Counted from the first letter of the stretch, positions 1 through 4,908 are shown. The stretch: 5,879 bases of DNA from Atopobium sp. (GCA_018376005.1 JAHACE010000047.1:1-5879); one strand, 5' to 3'. Numbers and translations are program-made. Notes: a model not told the origin generated them from the letters alone.

Positions 1-76
1 CCACCTTCTTGACGATGTCCTTGATGTCTTGTTCGTCAAGTAGAATCTCTTCAATATCAGGGTGAAGCTCCGCCAT
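1..76 (-). CDS. hpt: Hypoxanthine phosphoribosyltransferase, N-terminal 25 residues only (runs off left edge)
   Basis: The visible peptide begins MAELHPDIEEILLDEQDI and ends IVKKV at the window edge. The run DIEEILLDEQDI resembles the conserved N-terminus of bacterial hypoxanthine-guanine phosphoribosyltransferases (typically D-I-x-x-V-L-I-x-x-E-x-I). The enzyme joins hypoxanthine or guanine to PRPP to give IMP or GMP in cytoplasmic purine salvage. The ATG start (76-74) overlaps the stop codon of the tilS C-terminal ORF by one base (TAATG), and a strong Shine-Dalgarno GAGAGGAG lies about 6 bases upstream, inside tilS. Translational coupling is therefore likely. The tilS-hpt order is a well-known conserved pair, often followed by ftsH, and this supports the call. 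The active-site and PRPP-binding motifs lie outside the window, so the identification rests on the short N-terminus plus context. Confidence 0.8.
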   Translation of the reverse strand, partial: MAELHPDIEEILLDEQDIKDIVKKV

Positions 77-681
77 TACTGGCTCCTCTCAAATGGCTTG
101 TGACCAGAATAGATATTCAATTCTAACAGCTGTTTTGTATCTTGCGTACATTTTACTCGTTCATCGGGACGAATTCCCGCAACCCACACCACATGTCCAC
201 GAATATTTGTGCGCACAATAGGCATCATACTCCTGGATTCAACGGGCACGCCCGCCTCACCCAGCAGGTCAGAGATCTTTTTTGACTGCCCATGCATGCC
301 CAGGGGCTGCATGGTGTCCCCTGCCTCGGGCCCCGAAACCCACAGGCTGCCGCCGTGGACTGGATCTATCCCGCAGGCTTTTGCGTCGAGAAGAACCGAC
401 TCACCCAACCACTCCTGGCTATGCGCGGTTGCATAGGACACGACGTCAAAGCCGTGCTCCACAGGGAGAATGCGTGCCGAAAGCACTCGGCCGTCTGCCA
501 GCTCCAGCGTTCCTGGAACCGCAAGGTGCTCGCCAAACGTTGCCGCAGCAGGCGTTGTACCTGCTGGTTCGTTGCCGCTCGCGGTCGCACCCGCGGCGCC
601 CGCGGCGCCCGCAGCGATCGCGGCACCCGCGCTGCCCGCGACGGCAGCGCTCCTCGCGGCGCCCGTGAACGAGAACGTCAC
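76..681 (-). CDS. tilS: TilS C-terminal part (tRNA-Ile lysidine synthase, substrate-binding region), separated from the catalytic part by a frame change
   Basis: This 201-residue ORF is the C-terminal part of tRNA(Ile)-lysidine synthetase. Residues 121-178 match the TilS C-terminal domain: GD-x-x-x-P-L-G, then SKKISDLL (133-140), VP-x-x-x-R (145-150), PIV, and VVWVAGIRPDERVK (164-177). In the family this domain helps bind the acceptor arm of the tRNA. Residues 8-48 are an Ala/Gly-rich low-complexity linker coded by GC-rich short repeats, which is unusual for TilS. The only start is a GTG (681-679) that overlaps the stop codon of the upstream ORF (GTGA). No convincing Shine-Dalgarno sequence precedes it. 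In this frame the codons just before the GTG read V-Q-A-V-R-L-G-T, which would continue TilS naturally after LEF of the upstream ORF. I therefore infer a broken single gene rather than an independent one. Coupled re-initiation remains possible. The stop codon overlaps the hpt start. Confidence 0.85.
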   Translation of the reverse strand: MTFSFTGAARSAAVAGSAGAAIAAGAAGAAGATASGNEPAGTTPAAATFGEHLAVPGTLELADGRVLSARILPVEHGFDVVSYATAHSQEWLGESVLLDAKACGIDPVHGGSLWVSGPEAGDTMQPLGMHGQSKKISDLLGEAGVPVESRSMMPIVRTNIRGHVVWVAGIRPDERVKCTQDTKQLLELNIYSGHKPFERSQ

Positions 682-1643
682 GGTGCCCAGACGAACTGCC
701 TGAACTCAAGCCAAGCCTCGGGAATCAACTGCCTGGCCACAATCCTTACCACGCGACGAGCAATCACCACGTCGGTGGAACTCAGCTTCAGCGCATCAAG
801 TACCAGCGAAGACTCGCTCTTCCGCAGCGTAATTTGCCTCAGTTTGCGAGCGGCCTTCGCCTCAAGATAATCGTCTTCGTCAGTCATCAAATCTGCAATT
901 TTGCACACCGTTTGCACCAACATCGGGTTTCTCGCCTTAAGAAGCGGAAGCACGTTGTGGCGCATATACGCACGTAGATAGTGGGTGTCGGTGTTGGTAG
1001 CATCCTCGTGCCAGTCCAGGACGCGAGCCTTCAGCCAGTCTTTGAGCTGGTCATGCGTGTAGTCGAGCAGCGGACGATAAATCAGCCCGCGATGCCTAGG
1101 AATCGACGCCAGGCCGCTCATGCCGGACCCGTGCATCACGTTCATCATGAACGTCTCCGCGCGGTCGTCCGCCGTGTGCGCCGTCAAAATCTTTGCCTTC
1201 TGGCGAGAAACCCCCTGCTCAGCACAAAGTTTTTGAGCGAGTTCTCGCGCAGCGTCATACCGCACCCGACGACCAATTTCTTCCACGTTGCCGTCACGCT
1301 CCTGCGCAAGCTTTGCTACGTCCACGCGCAATACGGTACAGGGAATGCCCAGCGAGTCGCAAATCTCTTGAACAAAGTGCTGGTCAGCGTCCGCGTCGGC
1401 CCCACGAAGCAGATGGTTTACGTGCAGCACATGCAGGCGCTCTTGTGCAACGCGCGTAAGACCTGCACCATCGCCAAGGTCAATCGGTTCCGTTGCCGTC
1501 ATGTGAAGCAGCGCCATCGAGTCGGCCCCGCCCGAGACCATAAGGATAACGGGTGCAGCTGCCTGACCACGTCGCGAGCCATCTGCCTGACCTTTTGCGG
1601 CGAGAGCGTTCTTTTTATTGAAGTATGCGTGTACAGATGGCAC
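678..1643 (-). CDS. tilS: tRNA(Ile)-lysidine synthase TilS, N-terminal catalytic part
   Basis: TilS uses ATP to attach lysine to the C34 wobble base of the CAU-anticodon tRNA-Ile, so that it reads AUA; the activity is normally essential. The N-type PP-loop SGGADS is at residues 37-42, followed by HVNHLLRG (74-81), NVEEIGRRVRYDA (119-131), AHTADDRAET (155-164), GSG-x-x-GLASIP (172-182), RPLL (190-193) and RHNVLPLL (228-235). These are diagnostic of the family. The product is 321 residues, shorter than the usual 400-plus residues of three-domain TilS but close to the short enzymes that lack the second C-terminal domain (Aquifex, about 310). It ends with LEFRQFVWAP and a stop, while the missing domain continues in another frame immediately downstream. 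The start is GTG 1643-1641, directly preceded by an in-frame TAA, with only a weak ribosome binding site; no better start is visible. It is divergent from the hydrolase gene. Confidence 0.92.
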   Translation of the reverse strand: MPSVHAYFNKKNALAAKGQADGSRRGQAAAPVILMVSGGADSMALLHMTATEPIDLGDGAGLTRVAQERLHVLHVNHLLRGADADADQHFVQEICDSLGIPCTVLRVDVAKLAQERDGNVEEIGRRVRYDAARELAQKLCAEQGVSRQKAKILTAHTADDRAETFMMNVMHGSGMSGLASIPRHRGLIYRPLLDYTHDQLKDWLKARVLDWHEDATNTDTHYLRAYMRHNVLPLLKARNPMLVQTVCKIADLMTDEDDYLEAKAARKLRQITLRKSESSLVLDALKLSSTDVVIARRVVRIVARQLIPEAWLEFRQFVWAP

Positions 1644-1712
1644 TTAGCACCAATTTCTGTCCGGTGTGTTTGTTACAGTTATACCCGAAAGTTACTCAGT
1701 AGAAAGAAATTC
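1644..1712. promoter_or_regulatory. Divergent promoter region between tilS and the WalJ-type gene
   Basis: These 69 bases are the only room for promoters of the two divergent genes. The sequence GTTATAC/GTATAAC at 1678-1684 gives a -10-like hexamer on both strands: TATACC reading right, TATAAC reading left. No good -35 hexamer stands at 16-18 bp on either side, so the assignment is weak and rests mainly on gene layout. The hydrolase start is preceded by the purine run AGAAAGAAA, a modest ribosome binding site. Confidence 0.3.
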
Positions 1713-2552
1713 ATGAATCCCACGTTTCGCCTACATATTCTTGCCAGCGGATCAAAAGGTAATTGCAGCCTGCTAGAAACGCCTGATGGTCTCATTATGA
1801 TTGATTGCGGAATCTCTAGAAAAGAAATTCTGCGTCGATCTAAAGAGCTGAACGTTGACCTCTCTGAGCTTGTGGCCATCTTTATTACGCATGAGCACAC
1901 CGACCACGTTGCGGGTCTTTCGGTAGTCAGTAAAACTTTTGATGTTCCCGTGTTTGCTACAACAGGAACTGCTGCCGTACTTTCAAGAAAGCCCTGTTCC
2001 AACGTCACCTTTACCCTTGTTGACCAGGCAGGTTCTGTCCATATTGACGCCGCTCCAGACATTGAGGTAAGCATCTTCCCCACCTCGCACGATGTTTGCG
2101 AGCCTATGGGCATGCGCTTTGATTATCTTGCTGGTCCTGATAGGCGCATCGTGGACTCCGTGGGCTACTGCACCGACACGGGTATTCTGACGCCCAAGGC
2201 TCTCGAGTGCCTCTCTGACGTGCGCATTCTTGCTATCGAATCCAATCATGACGAGCACATGCTGCTCACGGGACCCTATCCATACGTGCTCAAGAAACGC
2301 GTCCACGGAGACTCCGGTCACCTGTCAAATGAGTACACCGCGCAGGCGTTATCGCAGCTCGTAGGCCCAAATACGCGTTGCGTAGTTGGCATGCACCTCT
2401 CTCACGAGAATAACCGTCCAAGTGTCGCCGTGAGAACACTTGCAGAAGCAGTTGGCGCGCAGCCTCTCAACGACGCGTTCACCGAGGCGCAGACTCCCGA
2501 CGGCTCCCTTGCCGTCTGCGTGGCAAGCCAAGATTGGCCGATGTCGCTGTAA
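1713..2552 (+). CDS. walJ: WalJ/YycJ-type metallo-beta-lactamase-fold hydrolase
   Basis: This 279-residue protein has the complete MBL-fold metal site: HEHTDH at 60-65 (H60, H62, D64, H65), TSHD with H126, TDTG with D155, and GHLSN with H203. The ASGSKGN (11-17) and ESNHD (176-180) signatures and the GPYP-x-x-LK (187-194) run are those of the YycJ/WalJ family of putative DNA/RNA-processing hydrolases. No signal peptide is seen, so it is cytoplasmic. In Firmicutes the family is encoded with the WalRK two-component system and has been linked to cell-wall and DNA-replication control; here it stands alone, so that role is not supported by context. The reading frame is open for a further 244 codons upstream, but that part is the antisense of tilS. 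I chose ATG 1713 because family homology begins directly after it and a purine-rich AGAAAG lies upstream. The stop codon sits inside the first copy of a 30-bp duplication. Confidence 0.93.
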   Translation: MNPTFRLHILASGSKGNCSLLETPDGLIMIDCGISRKEILRRSKELNVDLSELVAIFITHEHTDHVAGLSVVSKTFDVPVFATTGTAAVLSRKPCSNVTFTLVDQAGSVHIDAAPDIEVSIFPTSHDVCEPMGMRFDYLAGPDRRIVDSVGYCTDTGILTPKALECLSDVRILAIESNHDEHMLLTGPYPYVLKKRVHGDSGHLSNEYTAQALSQLVGPNTRCVVGMHLSHENNRPSVAVRTLAEAVGAQPLNDAFTEAQTPDGSLAVCVASQDWPMSL

Positions 2553-2589
2553 GCTGCGCGCCTCTCGACGGTGTCGCTGTAAGCTGCAC
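2541..2589 (+). repeat. 30-bp-period tandem duplication across the walJ stop codon
   Basis: The 16-mer TGTCGCTGTAAGCTGC occurs at 2542-2557 and again at 2572-2587, exactly 30 bp apart; two further bases match after one mismatch. The first copy contains the TAA stop of the hydrolase gene. The second copy lies just outside the coding region and repeats the same bases, including TAA. This looks like a small tandem duplication of the gene's 3' end, with the intervening bases since diverged or unrelated. Confidence 0.7.
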
Positions 2590-2654
2590 GTGTGCGCGCT
2601 GACACGCCGCGCGTCCCGGGCTCCGCACCCCAACAGCACGTCTCCAACCTCGAG

Positions 2655-2700
2655 ACAACAAAAAAGCGAGAAAACCTTGGAGCTCCAAGATCTTCTCGCT
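2655..2700 (-). terminator. Rho-independent terminator for hsp20
   Basis: Read on the minus strand, AGCGAGAA (2700-2693) pairs with TTCTCGCT (2672-2665). Inside it, CTTGGAGCTCCAAG (2689-2676) is a perfect palindrome, and the three bases on each side in between can pair with G-U wobbles. The result is a nearly continuous stem of about 16-17 bp. The stem is followed by TTTTTTGTTG, the last base pair overlapping the T run. This is a strong intrinsic terminator for transcription leftward from hsp20, about 150 bases after its stop codon. On the plus strand the hairpin is not followed by a T run. Confidence 0.85.
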
Positions 2701-2706
2701 ATGCGA

Positions 2707-2794
2707 GGTGCCTGTAATCGGGCGTTGAACAGGCACGTCTAGCCGTACGCCCGGCTGCAGCTATACGTGCCTGGCAGGTCAACTACCAGGCACC
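2707..2794 (-). repeat. Cluster of GTGCCTG/CAGGCAC inverted repeats in the hsp20 3' region
   Basis: GTGCCTG at 2708-2714 is complementary to CAGGCAC at 2730-2736. CGGGCGT at 2719-2725 is complementary to ACGCCCG at 2747-2753. GTGCCTGG at 2767-2774 is complementary to CCAGGCAC at 2786-2793. The first two stems interleave, because the 5' arm of the second lies in the loop of the first. They could therefore form an H-type pseudoknot or two alternative folds. The GTGCCTG core recurs, so pairing between the first and third hairpins is also possible. The function is unknown. Confidence 0.6.
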
Positions 2795-2851
2795 TTACTG
2801 CCTGAGTAGCAGCTTAACTGACCGTCAAAGCCGCTGCTCAGAACACTAGTG

Positions 2852-3286
2852 TTAGTCGATTGCAATCTTTGTGACGCTAGCCTGTTGATCCTGCTTTGGA
2901 ACAGTAATGGTCAGAATGCCGCCATCAAGCTTTGCAGTCAGACCCTCACGAGCTGCGTCCTTCAGATACACGCCACGAGTTGCCTGCCACTCAGAAGACT
3001 CTTTGTGCAGGTAGTTTTTGGCTTTCTCCTCCTCGGACTCCTTGCGAGTAGCGGTGATTGAAAGCCTGCCCTCATTGAGCTCGACGTCAATGTTCTCCTT
3101 AGAAACGCCAGGGAGCTCAGCCGTTACCACGTAAGACTGGCCCGCATCCTCAACGTTCATAACAAATGCATCGGACGAGACGGAAGACAGAGCGGAATAA
3201 GGCGCGTCAAAGAAAGAATCAAATGAACCAAATGGCCACGTGCTCAGATTCCTTGCAATACGATCATAGGGAACTACATTCTTCAT
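2852..3286 (-). CDS. Hsp20/alpha-crystallin family small heat-shock protein
   Basis: This 144-residue protein is an ATP-independent holdase chaperone that binds unfolding proteins in the cytoplasm for later rescue by ClpB and DnaK. The alpha-crystallin domain spans about 40-130, with AELPGV at 56-61, EGRLSITA at 72-79 and GGILTITVPK at 122-131. The C-terminal KIAID contains the I-x-I oligomerisation motif (I141, I143). The N-terminus is the short aromatic segment WPFGSFDSFF typical of bacterial members. I chose ATG 3286 because AAGGAG stands 8 bases upstream. A longer in-frame reading from 3340 adds 18 residues but lacks a ribosome binding site and family homology. The gene is convergent with walJ and divergent from the membrane protein gene. 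Its stop codon overlaps the palindrome AACACTAGTGTT (2842-2853). No CIRCE or HAIR element precedes it. Confidence 0.95.
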   Translation of the reverse strand: MKNVVPYDRIARNLSTWPFGSFDSFFDAPYSALSSVSSDAFVMNVEDAGQSYVVTAELPGVSKENIDVELNEGRLSITATRKESEEEKAKNYLHKESSEWQATRGVYLKDAAREGLTAKLDGGILTITVPKQDQQASVTKIAID

Positions 3287-3291
3287 AGTAA

Positions 3292-3300
3292 CCACTCCTT
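3292..3300 (-). promoter_or_regulatory. Ribosome binding site that fixes the hsp20 start
   Basis: On the minus strand AAGGAG (3300-3295) stands 8 bases before ATG 3286-3284, which decides for the shorter start. The flanking ACCA and TGGT can form a 4-bp stem with the Shine-Dalgarno sequence in its 9-base loop. That is too weak on its own to claim an RNA thermometer. Confidence 0.75.
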
Positions 3301-3360
3301 TACTGGTAGATGCCGTTATTGGCACTTCGTTGTTCATCATCTGTTGTACCCTGCTTTCGC

Positions 3361-3406
3361 GAATTTATACAACTTTTTATAAAATTTCTAAGTCTTATTG
3401 ACTAAG
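3361..3406 (-). promoter_or_regulatory. Putative hsp20 promoter with overlapping inverted-repeat operator
   Basis: The AT-rich stretch upstream of hsp20 contains a -10-like TATAAA on the minus strand (3369-3364). At 17 bp upstream is CTTAGA, a poor -35. Over that -35 lies the inverted repeat CTAAGTC-N5-GACTAAG (3388-3406), which is perfect except for one mismatched pair. It also contains TTGACT (3398-3403), a -35-like hexamer for the opposite strand. The repeat is neither a HAIR element (CTTGAGT-N7-ACTCAAG) nor CIRCE. An operator for a heat-shock or other dimeric regulator is possible but inferred only. Confidence 0.4.
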
Positions 3407-3585
3407 ATTATCCTGCGGTTATGTACCGCGTAGATGCGCACAAGCCGGCGCCGATTCACACGTCCGTCTCACACGTCTGTCTAACGCAGTCGCGTAAATA
3501 TCCGAGCAAAACTGTGCAGGATTGCGCGCGCTGCGGTATCATGTTTTATATCAATGTTTTGCGAGACTACGACAAAAGGACCATC

Positions 3586-4149
3586 GTGGACACCTCGAAC
3601 AACCTTGAAAACAACGTTTCACCTGCGGATCAGGACCCTCGTTCTGACACTCAGCAGGAGTTTGAATACGCTGAATCTTTTGAGCAGGAAGCCCTGCCAG
3701 CTGATGGAACCGAGCTTCATGCAATTAGTGCACAGCACTTCTCGTCATCTGAGATTTCTGAGCATGCAGGCGAGGACGCTGCAAAGCAGCCGTACGTTCG
3801 CCAGCACCGTCATCACAAAACAGTGGAGCCTATCAGCGACTTTACGATGCCGGGCGAGAAACTCGAGATTCCAGAGAACCAAGCCGCTGGCTTTGAATCC
3901 AGTAAGGGCGCTTACGCGAAAAAGGGTTGGCGCAAGCCAAAGAACGAGATTGCTCACCTTCGCAAAGACGTTCACTACGGCCAATACCTGCAGGTTCCTA
4001 AGGGCCAGCGCGACATTTTTGTCAGAAAAGAGCGCCGATCAAATGCGGGTTCGCTGATTGCCGCCATCATCGTTTTGGCCATCATTGCCGCAGTTTTCTA
4101 CTTCCTCTGGACCTGGATGTCCGCCAACTGGGGCGTTGCGATTCGCTAA
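3586..4149 (+). CDS. Hypothetical protein with acidic N-terminus and single C-terminal membrane segment
   Basis: I do not recognise this 187-residue protein. Residues 1-65 are acidic and low in hydrophobic residues (DQDPRSDTQQEFEYAE, SFEQEALPADGTE), probably disordered. Residues 105-153 are basic (KKGWRKPKNE, HLRKDVHYGQYLQVPKG, FVRKERRSN). Residues 154-178 are a strong membrane helix (SLIAAIIVLAIIAAVFYFLW), with only about nine residues after it. That layout suggests a tail-anchored protein with its body in the cytoplasm, since the basic cluster precedes the helix. The start is uncertain. GTG 3586 is chosen because AAAAGGA lies 5 bases upstream and the composition changes there. The frame is open back to ATG 3421 and ATG 3541, but those lack a ribosome binding site. 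A weak promoter (TTGCGC at 3522, TTTATA at 3545) would fit the later start. It is divergent from hsp20; no partner is evident. Confidence 0.65.
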   Translation: MDTSNNLENNVSPADQDPRSDTQQEFEYAESFEQEALPADGTELHAISAQHFSSSEISEHAGEDAAKQPYVRQHRHHKTVEPISDFTMPGEKLEIPENQAAGFESSKGAYAKKGWRKPKNEIAHLRKDVHYGQYLQVPKGQRDIFVRKERRSNAGSLIAAIIVLAIIAAVFYFLWTWMSANWGVAIR

Positions 4150-4224
4150 ACGCGCTGTTCGCCAGCGGTAGCTGCAAAGTCGCGATGTCGTGCGGTGTGT
4201 CGGCAGCTGAGCCATCCAGTGCGC

Positions 4225-4342
4225 GCCTGATTTCTGCAAAGAATCTGTACCTTTTGCCTAAAAATGTAAAAGAATCGGTGGATTTGCCTGATTTCATCAA
4301 AGAATCTGTGTCCCAAACACAGATTCTTTGCACTTTTTAGGC
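4225..4342 (+). repeat. Repeat module A: three direct copies and one inverted copy of a 25-nt motif
   Basis: Copies start at 4225, 4256 and 4286 on the plus strand (steps of 31 and 30), and a fourth runs inverted from 4342 down to 4318. All begin GCCT, and three of the four continue to CAAAGAATCTGT. The second is the most diverged (AAAAGAATCGGTG). The third and the inverted copy form a 13-bp perfect stem, CAAAGAATCTGTG (4298-4310) with CACAGATTCTTTG (4318-4330), loop TCCCAAA. After the stem comes CACTTTTT, so the end of the module resembles an intrinsic terminator for rightward transcripts from the membrane-protein gene. I do not recognise the element. Confidence 0.85.
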
Positions 4343-4391
4343 AGACTTCAAAGCGTGTCTAAGGTTGCCCTTCCATGGGCGCTCACATGGA

Positions 4392-4511
4392 GCCTGATTT
4401 TCTCGCCATGTCTGAATGATTTGCCGGAAAAGTGCACCAAATCTGAGCTATTTGCCGGTTTTTTTCGCCATGTCTGAGTAAATTTACTCAGACATGGCGC
4501 ACTTTTCAGGC
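4392..4511 (+). repeat. Repeat module B: same architecture as module A, related motif
   Basis: Copies start at 4392, 4423 and 4454 (steps of exactly 31), with a fourth inverted from 4511 down. They read GCC[T/G]G at the start and [A/G]TCTGA at positions 19-24. Three copies share CGCCATGTCTGA, and the second has CACCAAATCTGA. Units are joined by a recurring ATTT. The third and the inverted copy form a 17-bp perfect stem (4466-4499), followed by CACTTTTC. Aligned without gaps to module A, positions 1-3 (GCC), 20-21 (TC) and 23 (G) are invariant in all eight copies. Confidence 0.85.
4466..4499. repeat. 34-bp perfect palindrome
   Basis: The left arm CGCCATGTCTGAGTAAA (4466-4482) is the exact reverse complement of the right arm (4483-4499), with no central spacer. 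On the plus strand it is preceded by a run of seven T and followed by CACTTTTC. As RNA it would fold into a long hairpin with a small terminal loop. Confidence 0.9.
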
Positions 4512-4544
4512 TCGCAATCATGGACTAGCCACCTGACTACACGC

Positions 4545-4579
4545 AAAAAGCCGCTGATACGTCATGTACCAGCGGCTTT
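4545..4579 (-). terminator. Rho-independent terminator of the clpB operon
   Basis: On the minus strand AAAGCCGCTG (4579-4570) pairs with CAGCGGCTTT (4556-4547), with a 13-base loop, followed by TTTTTGCG. It lies about 55 bases after the stop of the small acidic protein gene. The opposite strand also ends in CTTTCGTTT, so weak bidirectional action is possible. Confidence 0.85.
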
Positions 4580-4632
4580 CGTTTGTAGAGTTTTGCGTGT
4601 GCCGAGAAACATCTGGCGAGAAACCCGGTGGT

Positions 4633-4896
4633 CTAGCTCCAGGGATCGCGCTCAAAGAGCGGCTCGCTTACGGGACGACGATCGGAATACGGGTCGTAGC
4701 CGTCATCGTCCTCGTTTTCCGCGCGAGCGAACTCCGGGTCAACAACCTGCGCTTTCTTGGAATCATCGCCTTTGCGCGTTGCGCCCTGCGCTGCAACCTG
4801 CGGGGTTACCGTCGTTGCAGGCGCTGCGACCTGCGAGACAGCCGTCGCGGCAGCCTGTGCTTCGGGCTTCTCGGCCCTCTTGGACTCGTCACACAT
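4633..4896 (-). CDS. Small acidic low-complexity protein encoded after clpB
   Basis: This 87-residue protein is not recognised. Residues 1-12 are charged, 13-45 are Ala/Val/Thr/Gln-rich low complexity (AAATAVSQVAAPATTVTPQV), and 46-87 are acidic and aromatic (NEDDDGYDPYSD, then EPLFERDPWS). No signal peptide, membrane helix or catalytic motif is visible; it is probably disordered. I chose ATG 4896 because GTGAGG stands 6 bases upstream. A GTG at 4908 directly after the clpB-tail stop would add four residues but has no ribosome binding site. The start is 12 bases after the stop codon of the original clpB frame, and a terminator follows, so it is the last gene of the clpB transcript. Its low-complexity composition makes the coding call moderate. 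The operon position and the ribosome binding site are the main support. Confidence 0.6.
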   Translation of the reverse strand: MCDESKRAEKPEAQAAATAVSQVAAPATTVTPQVAAQGATRKGDDSKKAQVVDPEFARAENEDDDGYDPYSDRRPVSEPLFERDPWS

Positions 4897-4908
4897 GCGC
4901 GGCCTCAC

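Larger units (their letters stand above)
2553..2851. other. Gene-free convergent intergenic region (walJ / hsp20)
   Basis: I see no credible coding sequence in these 299 bases. The left part (2553-2650) is GC-rich and holds the second copy of the 30-bp duplication. The middle (2655-2700) is a minus-strand terminator. The right part (2701-2851) is the probable 3' untranslated region of the hsp20 message and is rich in inverted repeats built on GTGCCTG/CAGGCAC. No tRNA or recognised small RNA is visible. The plus-strand walJ message lacks an obvious hairpin followed by a T run. Confidence 0.7.
4150..4632. other. Gene-free region carrying two repeat modules and a terminator
   Basis: No convincing gene lies in these 483 bases between the convergent membrane-protein and clpB-operon genes. 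4150-4224 shows nothing I can name. 4225-4342 and 4392-4511 are two related repeat modules. 4343-4391 is a spacer in which I find no further copy of the motif. 4545-4579 is the terminator of the clpB operon. 4580-4632 is the 3' untranslated part of that operon. Confidence 0.7.

Noticed and set aside
679..708. Programmed ribosomal frameshift in tilS
   Set aside because: No slippery X-XXY-YYZ heptamer lies before the stop, and no downstream structure clearly positioned for it was found. A mutation or sequence error is simpler.
981..1712. Long plus-strand open frame that would extend the WalJ-type protein by 244 residues at its N-terminus
   Set aside because: It is the antisense of the tilS catalytic region and has no family homology. 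Homology starts right after ATG 1713.
2700..2851. tRNA or known riboswitch in the structured hsp20 3' region
   Set aside because: The hairpins do not fit a cloverleaf, no T-loop or CCA end is seen, and the position after the gene does not suit a riboswitch.
3287..3340. Longer Hsp20 starting at ATG 3340
   Set aside because: The 18 extra residues have no family support and no Shine-Dalgarno sequence, whereas ATG 3286 has AAGGAG at ideal spacing.
3361..3420. HAIR (HspR) or CIRCE (HrcA) heat-shock operator upstream of hsp20
   Set aside because: Neither CTTGAGT-N7-ACTCAAG nor TTAGCACTC-N9-GAGTGCTAA is present; the inverted repeat there has a different core and spacer.
3421..3585. Upstream extension of the membrane-protein gene to ATG 3421, with a C-x-x-C motif
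   Set aside because: There is no ribosome binding site at ATG 3421 or ATG 3541, and the composition differs from the rest; GTG 3586 has AAAAGGA. A true longer form cannot be fully excluded.
4225..4511. CRISPR array
   Set aside because: Repeats follow each other at 30-31 bp, leaving about 6 bases between 25-nt copies. There are no unique spacers, one copy per module is inverted, and no cas genes are near.
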